Origin: Arenibacter sp. P308M17 | Lineage (GTDB): Bacteria; Bacteroidota; Bacteroidia; Flavobacteriales; Flavobacteriaceae | Assembly: GCF_003426735.1 (NCBI RefSeq) | Contig: NZ_QVON01000001.1 | Span: 372,001 to 436,000 of the forward strand | Direction: 5' to 3' | DNA length: 64,000 nt | Part shown: positions 53,545 to 60,879 of the stretch, piece by piece | Numbering within the stretch: the stretch's first letter is position 1 | Layout of the letters: each line of letters opens with the position of its first letter | Notes under the pieces: model-generated | Told to the model about the DNA's origin: nothing | The model's database searches: none | The model's input: only the letters and a program-made list of their open reading frames with translations | Made by a program: the position numbers and the translations under genes

Positions 53545-54243
53545 ATGAAAAAGTTGTTTACACTTCTCGCATTACTGCTCTGCATATTGGGCAGTGCCCA
53601 AACCTTAACGGGAAAACTTGTCAACCCATTAAAGGGGATGAAGGGGATGGATATTGCCATCTGGCCCTTGGGTCTCGACAGGTCCATTACCATTGGACAA
53701 TTAAAGGCCGATGGAACGCTGGAATTTACATTTCCTCCCAAGGAGAGCTTTCAATCCGACAATGAGGCACAACAAATGGTTGCAAACGATCTTAAATATG
53801 CTCTAGCTTTCAATTGCTTAGGACAGGAGGAAGCAGTGTATCCGGAAATTATGGCCGCTCGCATCAATCCCATTTCGCTGTGGTACAAAGGACGATATGC
53901 TGGTGTGTTGTTCCCGGTGACGAGTGAGGCTTTGATCCCCTGGTTGGAAGATGAGGCCTACAACAATCCTGAAAAGGGTACTTTCTACGAACTCATTTAT
54001 TTGGCGCAGGCCACTATCTTGAACATGAAATGTACGACCACGAATCAATTTTCCGGCGATGTCGTGGAGTCCACCTATGATTACCAATTGGAATTGGAAG
54101 CCGGACTGAACTTTATTGCCTATACTATTGAAGATATCTATGAGACCGACCCAAAGATAACCTCTTTTAAACCAAGTAGGGTCACGGTCAAGAATATCCA
54201 GGAAGGTTTGGATGGTATTCAATGGTTTGCCAAATATTTTTAA
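53545..54243 (+). CDS. Secreted protein of unknown function
   Basis: 232 residues from the ATG at 53545, chosen because a complete signal peptide starts there ('KKLFTLLALLLCILGSAQ'). The frame is open upstream to 53338, but that part belongs to a broken gene. The mature protein has a beta-type opening ('TLTGKLVNPLKGMKGMDIAI'), a middle helix region ('ALIPWLEDEAYNNPEKGTFYELIYLAQAT') and 'VVESTYDYQLELEAGLNFIAYTI'. No family is recognised. It follows the two surface lipoproteins on the same strand but after a terminator. The 289-base gap to the convergent TlpA gene holds nothing I can support. Confidence 0.7.
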   Translation: MKKLFTLLALLLCILGSAQTLTGKLVNPLKGMKGMDIAIWPLGLDRSITIGQLKADGTLEFTFPPKESFQSDNEAQQMVANDLKYALAFNCLGQEEAVYPEIMAARINPISLWYKGRYAGVLFPVTSEALIPWLEDEAYNNPEKGTFYELIYLAQATILNMKCTTTNQFSGDVVESTYDYQLELEAGLNFIAYTIEDIYETDPKITSFKPSRVTVKNIQEGLDGIQWFAKYF

Positions 54244-54532
54244 GGGAGGTTTCCGTTTATTGGTTTCTCTACGTTATACGGCTGGGGAGCAATGGAAAAG
54301 TCCCAATCGGACTGGCAGGTTTCCGTATGTACACGAAGCCAAAGGTTTTTGTTTTGTAATTCTTTTCTAAATTTAATTGCTCAAAATCATTTAATTCCCC
54401 TTTGTGGTGTAATCGACTTTATTTAAGTCCTTCTTTTTATTCTTGGTCTAAAGTTGTTTGTCCGTCATTGTGATGTTGATTAATTCAATTCTATCGATCC
54501 TATATGCCTTCTGTTTCGATTCTATAGATTGT

Positions 54533-55150
54533 TTACTTTAAACTTCTCAGAAAACTTATGAATTCTGAATCGCTATAATCGGCCATACCCTTATGGGTCA
54601 GTGCCAAGTTTCCATCGGCATCTATGATATAAGTGGTAGGTATAGCGGAGGAATTGTATATTATGGGCAAACTACTTGCAGGTGCATAAATGGGTAAATT
54701 ATAGCCTTTACGTTTGTCAAATTTTTTGGCCGTTTCAAAATTTTTATCCATCGATAGCATTACAAAGGCCACTTGGTCGCCCATTGTTTCATGTAACTTG
54801 GCAATACTGGGCATTTCCGCAATACAGGGCGGACACCAGGTAGCCCATAAATTCATAAAGATGACCTTGCCCTTTAAATCTTCCAAGGAGGTGATGTTGC
54901 CTTCCTTATCAATTAATTTCAGGTTGAAATCTGCCTTGGTGGGATTTGGCGTAGTTGCCGTTTCATTATGGGTTGCAAGGTTTCTTTCTTCGGCTATTTT
55001 TTCCACATTGGGGTTCATTATGCCCGTGGCCAGAAGACCGCGTTGTGCAAAGCCAATAAGCTCGGTATGCATACCCGTTGTGTACAATATTATCGCTACT
55101 ACCGCAAAAATGCCGTACTGTATCCAATTTTTCTTTTGTTTCTTATCCAT
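54533..55150 (-). CDS. TlpA-like membrane-anchored thiol-disulfide oxidoreductase
   Basis: 205 residues: one N-terminal membrane anchor (about 9-27) and a periplasmic thioredoxin fold. The redox site is Cys106-Pro-Pro-Cys109 in 'WATWCPPCIAEMPS'. The cis-Pro region is 'SSAIPTTYIID'. TlpA-type proteins reduce periplasmic disulfides or persulfides. It is the last gene of the minus-strand cluster with the SoxB-like, DsrE-like and DoxX genes, 12 bases after the SoxB-like stop. A role in keeping a sulfur-carrying cysteine reduced would fit (compare SoxW). Confidence 0.93.
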   Translation of the reverse strand: MDKKQKKNWIQYGIFAVVAIILYTTGMHTELIGFAQRGLLATGIMNPNVEKIAEERNLATHNETATTPNPTKADFNLKLIDKEGNITSLEDLKGKVIFMNLWATWCPPCIAEMPSIAKLHETMGDQVAFVMLSMDKNFETAKKFDKRKGYNLPIYAPASSLPIIYNSSAIPTTYIIDADGNLALTHKGMADYSDSEFISFLRSLK

Positions 55151-55162
55151 AATTTTATTTTT

Positions 55163-56815
55163 TTATTGAAACTTATAATCTGTCCTTGGTACTGTTGAAA
55201 AGGAATATTTGCCCAAATACTCACAATAGGCCCGGCCTTCCATAGTTGGTGATACGGGCGAATTTTTAGTAAGGTATTCCTCCACTACCTCATGAATGGT
55301 ATAATTTTTTACTTCTACATCCTTTACATTGGGCATTCTACAAAGATTGTCCATTGGGTCTCCAGGGCGAACACAGGCAGAAATGGTATAGAACTGTCCG
55401 TCTTGCATGGGTAGGCCATTTACAGTGATTTTTGAAATTCGTTGGCCTTTTTCATTTTGACTGTTGAAATTGACTTTCATCCCGGAAAATCGGATCAACC
55501 AGCCGCCAAAACGTTCGTTGGGATTTTCAGAGAACGTATTGTGCATTTCTTTTTCCAACCAATTTTTAATCTGTTTTCCCGTAGCTTTTCCAGTTTTTAC
55601 TTTTTCGTTTACCGGAAGTAGGTTCCATAGATTTGCCCTAGTTATGGGTGCAGGCTTTCCGTTTTCGGGCACAATGGGGTTGCCGAACCGAAATCCGTTG
55701 GAAATGGCAATATCTACCCCCGTTTTCCATCGGGCGGCATCGGTAATCATATTGTCCATTGGGTTTTCAACGGTCAAATATCTATACATAGGGGTATTGG
55801 TATGGCCAATCACGGTTTCAAGATGTTGTTCGTAAGGTTTCTTTGCCTGGTCCACCAAGGATTTTATCTCGGGATCGGCCGGAAAAACTTCCGGATCTAC
55901 ATCTATCAATTCATAATCATCGGCCACCAATTTCCCATCAACAAAATGTAAGCTCAATTTGCCTACGAAAGACCCAAAAGCACCAGGTTCCGTCACCTTG
56001 GCATATTTTCCCTGAATGGGTTTTCGTATACGTTCATGCGTGTCATTGCCAAGGATATAGTCAACATTTTCGGCAATGGGGTTATTGGATAGTGCTACCT
56101 GCTTGAAAATGCCGATATGGGTCACCAAAAAAAGAACATCTATTTTTTCCTTTACCTTGATATCATCAACTGTTTTTTTTAATTTTTCGTCAAGTCCGCT
56201 AAATGTAATGCCTTCACTAAAAATAGGGTTCTGCCTGATGGGCACATCTGGATCGTTGATGCCAATGAAGCCAAGTCGTATGCCTTCAATTTCCTTGACC
56301 CAATAGGTAGGAAACAGAGGTTTCTGGGAAGGATCGTGATACATATTTTGTGCAATAATTTGGGTGCCATAGCCTTCCATAACATCCATCATGATCTGCT
56401 TTCCATAGACGACTTCCCAATTTCCGGGGATGATGACATCGTACTTCATTTCTTTTACAATTTCCGTCATGACGGATCCTTCCGAAAGTGCCGTATAGCC
56501 GCTGCCCTGAATTAAGTCTCCACCATCAACGATAATGGTCCTGTTTGGATTTTTTTTGCGCTCCTGGTCAAAAATAGTTTTGATGTTTGCCATTCCGCCA
56601 CGGTTTTTAAACACCACTTTTTCATTTTCCCAAAACAGTTCGGGGTGGGTATCGAGCTGACCGTGTATATCCGCAGTCTGTAATACCGTGATGCTCAAGG
56701 TGTCCTTTTTAGATGTTTTTTGTGTCATTTCTTTTATTTTGTCAGATTTACAGCTGCTAAATACTATGGGTGCCAGCAGAAGTAACGCAATACTCTTTGA
56801 TTTAAGGTATTTCAT
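55163..56815 (-). CDS. SoxB-like / 5'-nucleotidase-family lipoprotein metallophosphoesterase
   Basis: 550 residues with a lipoprotein signal ('LLLAPIVFSSC'). The calcineurin-like domain has 'QTADIHGQL' (Asp49, His51), 'VDGGDLIQGSG' (Asp100), 'PGNWEVVYG' (131-134), 'LVTHIG' (His233) and 'GNDTHER' (His260). The 5'-nucleotidase C-terminal domain runs from about 330. Two usual ligand positions differ from UshA-type enzymes: GNHE is GNWE, and the first His of GHTH is Asp. As I recall, SoxB thiosulfohydrolases also carry Trp in the first motif and read 'DGGD..QGSG'. With DsrE, DoxX and TlpA genes alongside, a SoxB-like sulfur role is favoured over nucleotide hydrolysis. Confidence 0.8.
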   Translation of the reverse strand: MKYLKSKSIALLLLAPIVFSSCKSDKIKEMTQKTSKKDTLSITVLQTADIHGQLDTHPELFWENEKVVFKNRGGMANIKTIFDQERKKNPNRTIIVDGGDLIQGSGYTALSEGSVMTEIVKEMKYDVIIPGNWEVVYGKQIMMDVMEGYGTQIIAQNMYHDPSQKPLFPTYWVKEIEGIRLGFIGINDPDVPIRQNPIFSEGITFSGLDEKLKKTVDDIKVKEKIDVLFLVTHIGIFKQVALSNNPIAENVDYILGNDTHERIRKPIQGKYAKVTEPGAFGSFVGKLSLHFVDGKLVADDYELIDVDPEVFPADPEIKSLVDQAKKPYEQHLETVIGHTNTPMYRYLTVENPMDNMITDAARWKTGVDIAISNGFRFGNPIVPENGKPAPITRANLWNLLPVNEKVKTGKATGKQIKNWLEKEMHNTFSENPNERFGGWLIRFSGMKVNFNSQNEKGQRISKITVNGLPMQDGQFYTISACVRPGDPMDNLCRMPNVKDVEVKNYTIHEVVEEYLTKNSPVSPTMEGRAYCEYLGKYSFSTVPRTDYKFQ

Positions 56816-56825
56816 ATTTTCCGGC

Positions 56826-57248
56826 TTAAAGAGTTATACTTTTATATCCTTTTTTCTGAAGCTGAAAATTATATAGAATTCCATTTTCAACGGTAATTAT
56901 TTCTTTAGGAACCCTGGATTTATCAACCTTGAATTTGTTTAAAGAGAATCCGCATGCTATTATCTGCACTCCAGCAGCATTTGCCTTGGATACGAAATCA
57001 CTCATTTTTTCGGGAGATGTAATATCACCGATTTGTTTTCCACAGATGATGACCTCAAACTTCCCAAAGTTGGCGCCATCTTCCTGTTTTAAAGCCTTGG
57101 CAGTTAAAATAATAGGCTGTAGCTGTGCAACGTTTTTGGTCAATACTACGTAATTGTTTACGGTTGTAGAATTTTTATCCTGTGCGTGTATGGACTGTGC
57201 GAAAAATGTCAGGAAAAATACGGTTGCTTTGATGAATATCGTTTTCAT
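56826..57248 (-). CDS. Secreted DsrE-family protein
   Basis: 140 residues with a signal peptide ('TVFFLTFFAQSIHAQ'). The alpha/beta fold of DsrE/DsrF/YchN proteins is seen: 'NYVVLTKNVAQLQPIILTAKAL', 'FGKFEVIICGKQI' and 'ANAAGVQIIACGFSLNKF'. Two Cys residues, in 'IICGKQ' and 'IIACGFSL', occupy the sulfur-carrying region of the family; the second matches the usual 'v.aCg.s' active Cys. It is probably a periplasmic persulfide carrier. It sits 10 bases upstream of the SoxB-like gene and 5 bases after the DoxX gene. Confidence 0.82.
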   Translation of the reverse strand: MKTIFIKATVFFLTFFAQSIHAQDKNSTTVNNYVVLTKNVAQLQPIILTAKALKQEDGANFGKFEVIICGKQIGDITSPEKMSDFVSKANAAGVQIIACGFSLNKFKVDKSRVPKEIITVENGILYNFQLQKKGYKSITL

Positions 57249-57253
57249 GATTT

Positions 57254-57655
57254 TTATTTTATAGTGTTATTATCAAAATTGTTCAGTACAAAAAACAACA
57301 AGGCGCCCAGTATGGCCATGTTTTTAAACAAAGGCCCCAAGGTGTTTATTTGTCCTATCTGTACGGTTAGGGTAATGGGGATTAAAACGGCTATCAATGC
57401 AAGGGCCGCCCATTTGGTCTTATACCCTATTAAAAAACTAAAACCGGCAATAAGCATAACGATGCCCGAGGCTATTACCAACCAACTGGGATCCCCAAAA
57501 TAATACGCAATCCCTTTAAAGTTGGCTTGTTCTATTCTAGCTACTGTTTCTTGCGTATTTAATATATGTCCAAAACCGGCCACTAAAAATATACCGCTGG
57601 CAAGAACCCGCAAAAGCTGTATAGAACGACGGTTGACTAAAATTTTTGTCGTCAT
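57254..57655 (-). CDS. DoxX-family membrane protein
   Basis: 133 residues from the ATG at 57655; an in-frame start at 57712 adds a His-rich leader unlike a membrane protein start. Four spans: 'LLRVLASGIFLVAGFGHIL', 'WLVIASGIVMLIAGFSFLIGY', 'WAALALIAVLIPITLTV' and 'NMAILGALLFFVL'. The 'R..LA.G.f.v.G..H' opening is typical of DoxX/DoxD relatives, known from thiosulfate:quinone oxidoreductase and from oxidative-stress complexes. It is co-transcribed with the DsrE-like gene. It could pass electrons from sulfur oxidation to quinone. Confidence 0.85.
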   Translation of the reverse strand: MTTKILVNRRSIQLLRVLASGIFLVAGFGHILNTQETVARIEQANFKGIAYYFGDPSWLVIASGIVMLIAGFSFLIGYKTKWAALALIAVLIPITLTVQIGQINTLGPLFKNMAILGALLFFVLNNFDNNTIK

Positions 57656-57780
57656 AAAAGATAAATTAAAATGATGTTTGTGATCGTGGGGTGTTTGTGA
57701 GTAATAGTCCATCCAACCTTATTTCTATATGAAAAAGGGACAATTAAGGAAACACCGACCTTAAATTTTATACCATGGGG

Positions 57781-58143
57781 TTATACCAAACGTGGTGGCG
57801 GAGAGTCGTTATCAATATATAGATAACTTAATTTTGAAGTAAGGTGTTCATTGAAAACCGTAGTGGATTTTAAAACAACTATTTCCCAGGAGAAAGGTGC
57901 CAATTGAAATTGTGTACTACAAAAGCCGTTTAAGGTGATCACTTGCGATGCTTGTAAAGCTGCCTGGGAAAATACTACATTTTGCTTTGTGTGTTTTAGT
58001 AATTTTTCTTTTTTACAATGCGGATTTTGGAAAGATATATCACTTCCGCTGAACAGAAGGTTCAGTCCATTTGCATCTATGGCAGCAAATTTTGCCAAAA
58101 AGATGAAGGTAAGAAATACCGCTATGTACGTTTTGGTTTTCAA
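57781..58143 (-). CDS. Small secreted protein ending in a proline motif
   Basis: 120 residues: a signal peptide (about 1-23) then a Cys/His-containing segment ('QNPHCKKEKLLKHTKQ'), hydrophobic beta stretches and the ending 'YLYIDNDSPPPRLV'. It resembles the short secreted proteins that stand before metal- or sulfur-related operons in flavobacteria, which also end in a 'PP.L' motif; this likeness is from memory. It lies 125 bases before the chosen DoxX start on the same strand, so it may lead the operon. A TATTTTTG -7-like box on the minus strand (58152-58159) is very close to its ATG, so the true start may be further in. Confidence 0.6.
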   Translation of the reverse strand: MKTKTYIAVFLTFIFLAKFAAIDANGLNLLFSGSDISFQNPHCKKEKLLKHTKQNVVFSQAALQASQVITLNGFCSTQFQLAPFSWEIVVLKSTTVFNEHLTSKLSYLYIDNDSPPPRLV

Positions 58144-58181
58144 AGTCGATACAAAAATACGGCTAAGGCTTCGTTCTGTAT

Positions 58182-58195
58182 GTAACAGTTGTTAC
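58182..58195. promoter_or_regulatory. CRP/FNR-type dyad upstream of the sulfur cluster
   Basis: GTAACAGTTGTTAC has arms GTAAC and GTTAC around 4 bases, the geometry of operators bound by CRP/FNR-family regulators. It lies 39 bases upstream of the ATG at 58143 and just upstream of the TATTTTTG box. Confidence 0.45.
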
Positions 58196-58295
58196 TTAAC
58201 AGTATTAAAAATATATTAAATGGAAAAATATACGTTCTTGGTCTTTGCTACAATTAGTCATGATCCAGGATCTGTAAATGGAACATAGCATATAA

Positions 58296-58329
58296 AAAAC
58301 CCTGTAAATGGCAACATTTACAGGGTTTT
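58296..58329. terminator. Perfect bidirectional terminator-like hairpin
   Basis: A 15-bp perfect stem, AAAACCCTGTAAATG / CATTTACAGGGTTTT, with loop GCAA. The A- and T-ended flanks suit either strand. It lies upstream of the minus-strand sulfur cluster and could end leftward transcription from the 58384-58569 region. Confidence 0.75.
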
Positions 58330-58383
58330 GGTTGAATTTGATATTCAAACTGTACTCGAGGTGGGAGTAATCTAAAACTTATC

Positions 58384-58569
58384 TTACGCCATATTTTTAG
58401 GAACTTCCAATACTAGGTTGTGGAGTGCGGCCGGATGCCTCACCTTTAACAAAAGTATAGTATTCGAATAAGGATTTTTTGGATGTTTTTGGTGGAAATT
58501 GGCAAAGGGTCCGGGTTGTTTTTTCATTAATTTGAGGATACGGAACCACGGTCTACAAATCCTTATCAT
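58384..58569 (-). other. Possible small ORF (61 codons), weak
   Basis: A minus-strand ATG frame encodes 61 residues (ending 'NLVLEVPKNMA') and is followed by the strong hairpin at 58296-58329. That arrangement would suit a short transcript. No signal peptide, membrane span or family is recognised and there is no clear ribosome-binding site. The remaining part of 58144-58967 holds only the dyad, the hairpin and the -7-like box listed here. Confidence 0.2.
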
Positions 58570-58904
58570 AACTTAATCTCCCATGGATCCTGATTCGATG
58601 TAATAGTGTTCCAATGGAAAAGGGTCAATTAAAATCGAAGTAGGGACGCATTGTGCCTATATTCGGTTGTAATATTGATTTCTTTTGTTTGTTTAAATAT
58701 CACAATTCGATTAAATGAACGTTTTTTGTTTAAGCGTTTTCATTATATTTGGCTAATTCCCTATTCCATAGACTTTCTTTGCTCATTTACCTCATGATGG
58801 AATTAAGTTCTGTAAATCAATAACTTAACCACAAGTCTGCATGAAGTTATTGGCAGGATAGTTGGAAAATATTTGTAGAATTATTTTTTTAGGTTTTACA
58901 AACA

Positions 58905-58912
58905 TAATTTTG
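58905..58912 (+). promoter_or_regulatory. Candidate -7 element of the third ECF sigma gene
   Basis: TAATTTTG matches TAnnTTTG and lies 55 bases before the sigma ATG. The expected -33 TTTG is absent; only a T-rich stretch is found at the right distance. Confidence 0.35.
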
Positions 58913-58967
58913 AAAAGTAACGCAGAGGTTTTCTTTAAAGTAAAGAAAGATTTCAGGTATTAGGCAT

Positions 58968-59582
58968 ATGGATATCAAAGACCAGAAGAAAGATTGTTCC
59001 GAAAAATTGGAAATAATCTATTGGAATAAGTTAAGATGCGGTGACACTTCTGCGCTAGGAGCTTTGTATGACAGGTTTGTAGATGTTTTATTTTTCCATG
59101 GCATGGGAAAAGATCACAATAGAGATTATGTCATGGACTGTATTCATGATTTATTTTTCGATTTATATAAATACAGGTCCAAGTTATCCGATACTGATAA
59201 TGTGGAATATTATTTGAAAAAATCCTTGAATAGGAAAATTAATAGGCAGTATAAGAAGAAAGACATGCCATTTGAAATTGAGAGTAACTTACTTAAGAAA
59301 AGTCTGGTCAAAAATTACACTGATTCCTATGAAGATGATTTAATTCGAGAAGAGGGGATGGCCGAAAGGTCACTTAAACTGCATGAAGCTATTGATACCT
59401 TGACACCAAAACAAAAGAAGGGGCTATACCTTAGATTTGACCAGGAGCGGACCTATGAGGAAATAGCGGATATAATGGACACATCCATTGAATCGGCAAG
59501 AACTACCGTTTATAGGGCCCTTAAAACCTTAAGGAAGTATCCTTTTTCACTGGGGATATTTATCAAAATCATTTTTTTTTAA
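58968..59582 (+). CDS. ECF RNA polymerase sigma factor
   Basis: 204 residues. Region 2 is 'LYDRFVDVLFFHGMGKDHNRDYVMDCIHDLFFDLYKYR' and region 4 'IDTLTPKQKKGLYLRFDQERTYEEIADIMDTSIESARTTVYRALKTLRK'. It opens the third sigma/FecR/SusC unit of the window. FecR follows after 72 bases. Region 4 is of the Bacteroidota type in which SusC-linked sigma factors act as local inducers. Confidence 0.93.
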   Translation: MDIKDQKKDCSEKLEIIYWNKLRCGDTSALGALYDRFVDVLFFHGMGKDHNRDYVMDCIHDLFFDLYKYRSKLSDTDNVEYYLKKSLNRKINRQYKKKDMPFEIESNLLKKSLVKNYTDSYEDDLIREEGMAERSLKLHEAIDTLTPKQKKGLYLRFDQERTYEEIADIMDTSIESARTTVYRALKTLRKYPFSLGIFIKIIFF

Positions 59583-59654
59583 ATATTTTTTTATCAATAC
59601 TGTCTATAAAAGGATAAATAATTGCTTATAGTATTGTAGGGGTTACTTTTTATT

Positions 59655-60743
59655 GTGGAAATTGCCCTAAAACCAATACAAGTGAGAAAAGAAAATTCAA
59701 TACCTAATGGTTCCGATCAGTTAACAGATTCGGAAAGAGTAGAATTAAGAGCCCGTATTTTTAAGTCGGTCCATTCCTTTAAAAGAAGGAGACGCGGTGT
59801 TAGGTATGCCACAGGTATGGCCATGGCCGCTTCCTTGGCTATTATCGTCGGCCTGGTATACCTAAGGGAAGATCCAGCTGTTTCTATTTCCGATTTTGCA
59901 AGAAGCTCTGCCGCCAAGGACGGCAAGGGACCTGACAAGGTTGTGCTGGTGCTGGACTCGGGAGAGAACGTAACGTTGGACGAGGAAACAGCCAGGATAA
60001 ACTATTCAACTACAGGAGAGCGGGTGGATATCGGAAATAACCAAGCTATAGCCCAGCAAGTTTCCAAGGAAAAGGAAATGGTCTACAATACGCTGATCGT
60101 GCCCTACGGAAAAAGGTCGGAAGTACAACTTTCGGATGGCACCAGGGTATGGCTCAATTCCGGTTCCAGGTTGGTATACCCTGCCGTTTTCGCACCTGAT
60201 AAACGCGAGGTGTACTTGGACGGAGAGGCTATATTCGAGGTGGCCCACAATAGCGAGCGCCCCTTTATGGTGCTTTCTGAGGGCCAGGAGATAGAGGTGC
60301 TGGGAACGGTATTCAACGTGAGCAACTATCTGGACGAGGGATCTATAAATACAGTTCTTAAAAGTGGGAGTATACGCATAAGTTATGGGGAAGGCTCTAT
60401 CCTATCGGGAAGGGACCAGTTACAGATCCTGCCCGGGACTATGGCCAGCTATGATCGGGATATCAAGAACATGAGTTCCAAGGCAGTGGACGTGGAGCAA
60501 TATTTTTCGTGGAGGGACGGGGTACTGATCTTTAAGAACGATGACCTGAGGTATATAATAAAGCGACTTTCGCGCTATTATAACGTGGAGATAAATATCG
60601 CCGAGGGAGCCAGTGGTGAAGGAACCTTTTCCGGTTACCTGGACCTGAAGGAGGATATAGAAAAAGTGATCGAAACCATAAGGGAGGCAACAGACCTGGA
60701 ATATGAACGTGTAGACGAAAATAAAATAACAATAACCATCTAA
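59655..60743 (+). CDS. FecR-type anti-sigma factor
   Basis: 362 residues from a GTG at 59655; no ATG lies near the frame's 5' end. One span at about 53-70 ('ATGMAMAASLAIIVGLVYL'). Periplasmic FecR motifs are 'VPYGKRSEVQLSDGTRVWLNSGSRLVYP', 'REVYLDGEAIFEVAH', 'VLGTVFNVSNYLDEG' and a C-terminal DUF4974/STN-like part ('IIKRLSRYYNVEINI', 'FSGYLDLKEDIEKVIETI'). It would link the sigma factor at 58968 to the SusC at 60880. Confidence 0.93.
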   Translation: MEIALKPIQVRKENSIPNGSDQLTDSERVELRARIFKSVHSFKRRRRGVRYATGMAMAASLAIIVGLVYLREDPAVSISDFARSSAAKDGKGPDKVVLVLDSGENVTLDEETARINYSTTGERVDIGNNQAIAQQVSKEKEMVYNTLIVPYGKRSEVQLSDGTRVWLNSGSRLVYPAVFAPDKREVYLDGEAIFEVAHNSERPFMVLSEGQEIEVLGTVFNVSNYLDEGSINTVLKSGSIRISYGEGSILSGRDQLQILPGTMASYDRDIKNMSSKAVDVEQYFSWRDGVLIFKNDDLRYIIKRLSRYYNVEINIAEGASGEGTFSGYLDLKEDIEKVIETIREATDLEYERVDENKITITI

Positions 60744-60794
60744 ACCGAAAAGCAAATGAGAAAAACCTGAACTTCAAAAAAACCAACAAAAAAA

Positions 60795-60850
60795 GCCGGA
60801 GGATGTTTGCCCATCCACCGGCCATGAAAAAATTAACATTGCTGTACTAG
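60795..60850 (+). promoter_or_regulatory. Hairpin and tiny leader ORF between fecR and susC
   Basis: GCCGGaGGATG (60795-60805) pairs with CATCCaCCGGC (60812-60822) around a 6-base loop. Overlapping it, an ATG at 60803 opens a 15-codon frame (MFAHPPAMKKLTLLY, stop TAG at 60848-60850). An inner ATG at 60824 starts MKKLTLLY. The layout could act as an attenuator or a translation-coupled leader for susC 29 bases later. It may also be chance. Confidence 0.35.
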
Positions 60851-60879
60851 AGCAGCATTAACTTACCAAAAACAAAATT

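Noticed and set aside
54533-57655. A complete Sox thiosulfate-oxidation operon
   Set aside because: No soxXA, soxYZ or soxCD is present. Only SoxB-like, TlpA (SoxW-like), DsrE and DoxX proteins are encoded, so only a partial sulfur role is proposed.
58872-58912. A full -33/-7 promoter for the third sigma gene using TTTG at 58872
   Set aside because: The spacer would be 29 bases, far longer than the ~19 expected; only the -7-like box is reported.
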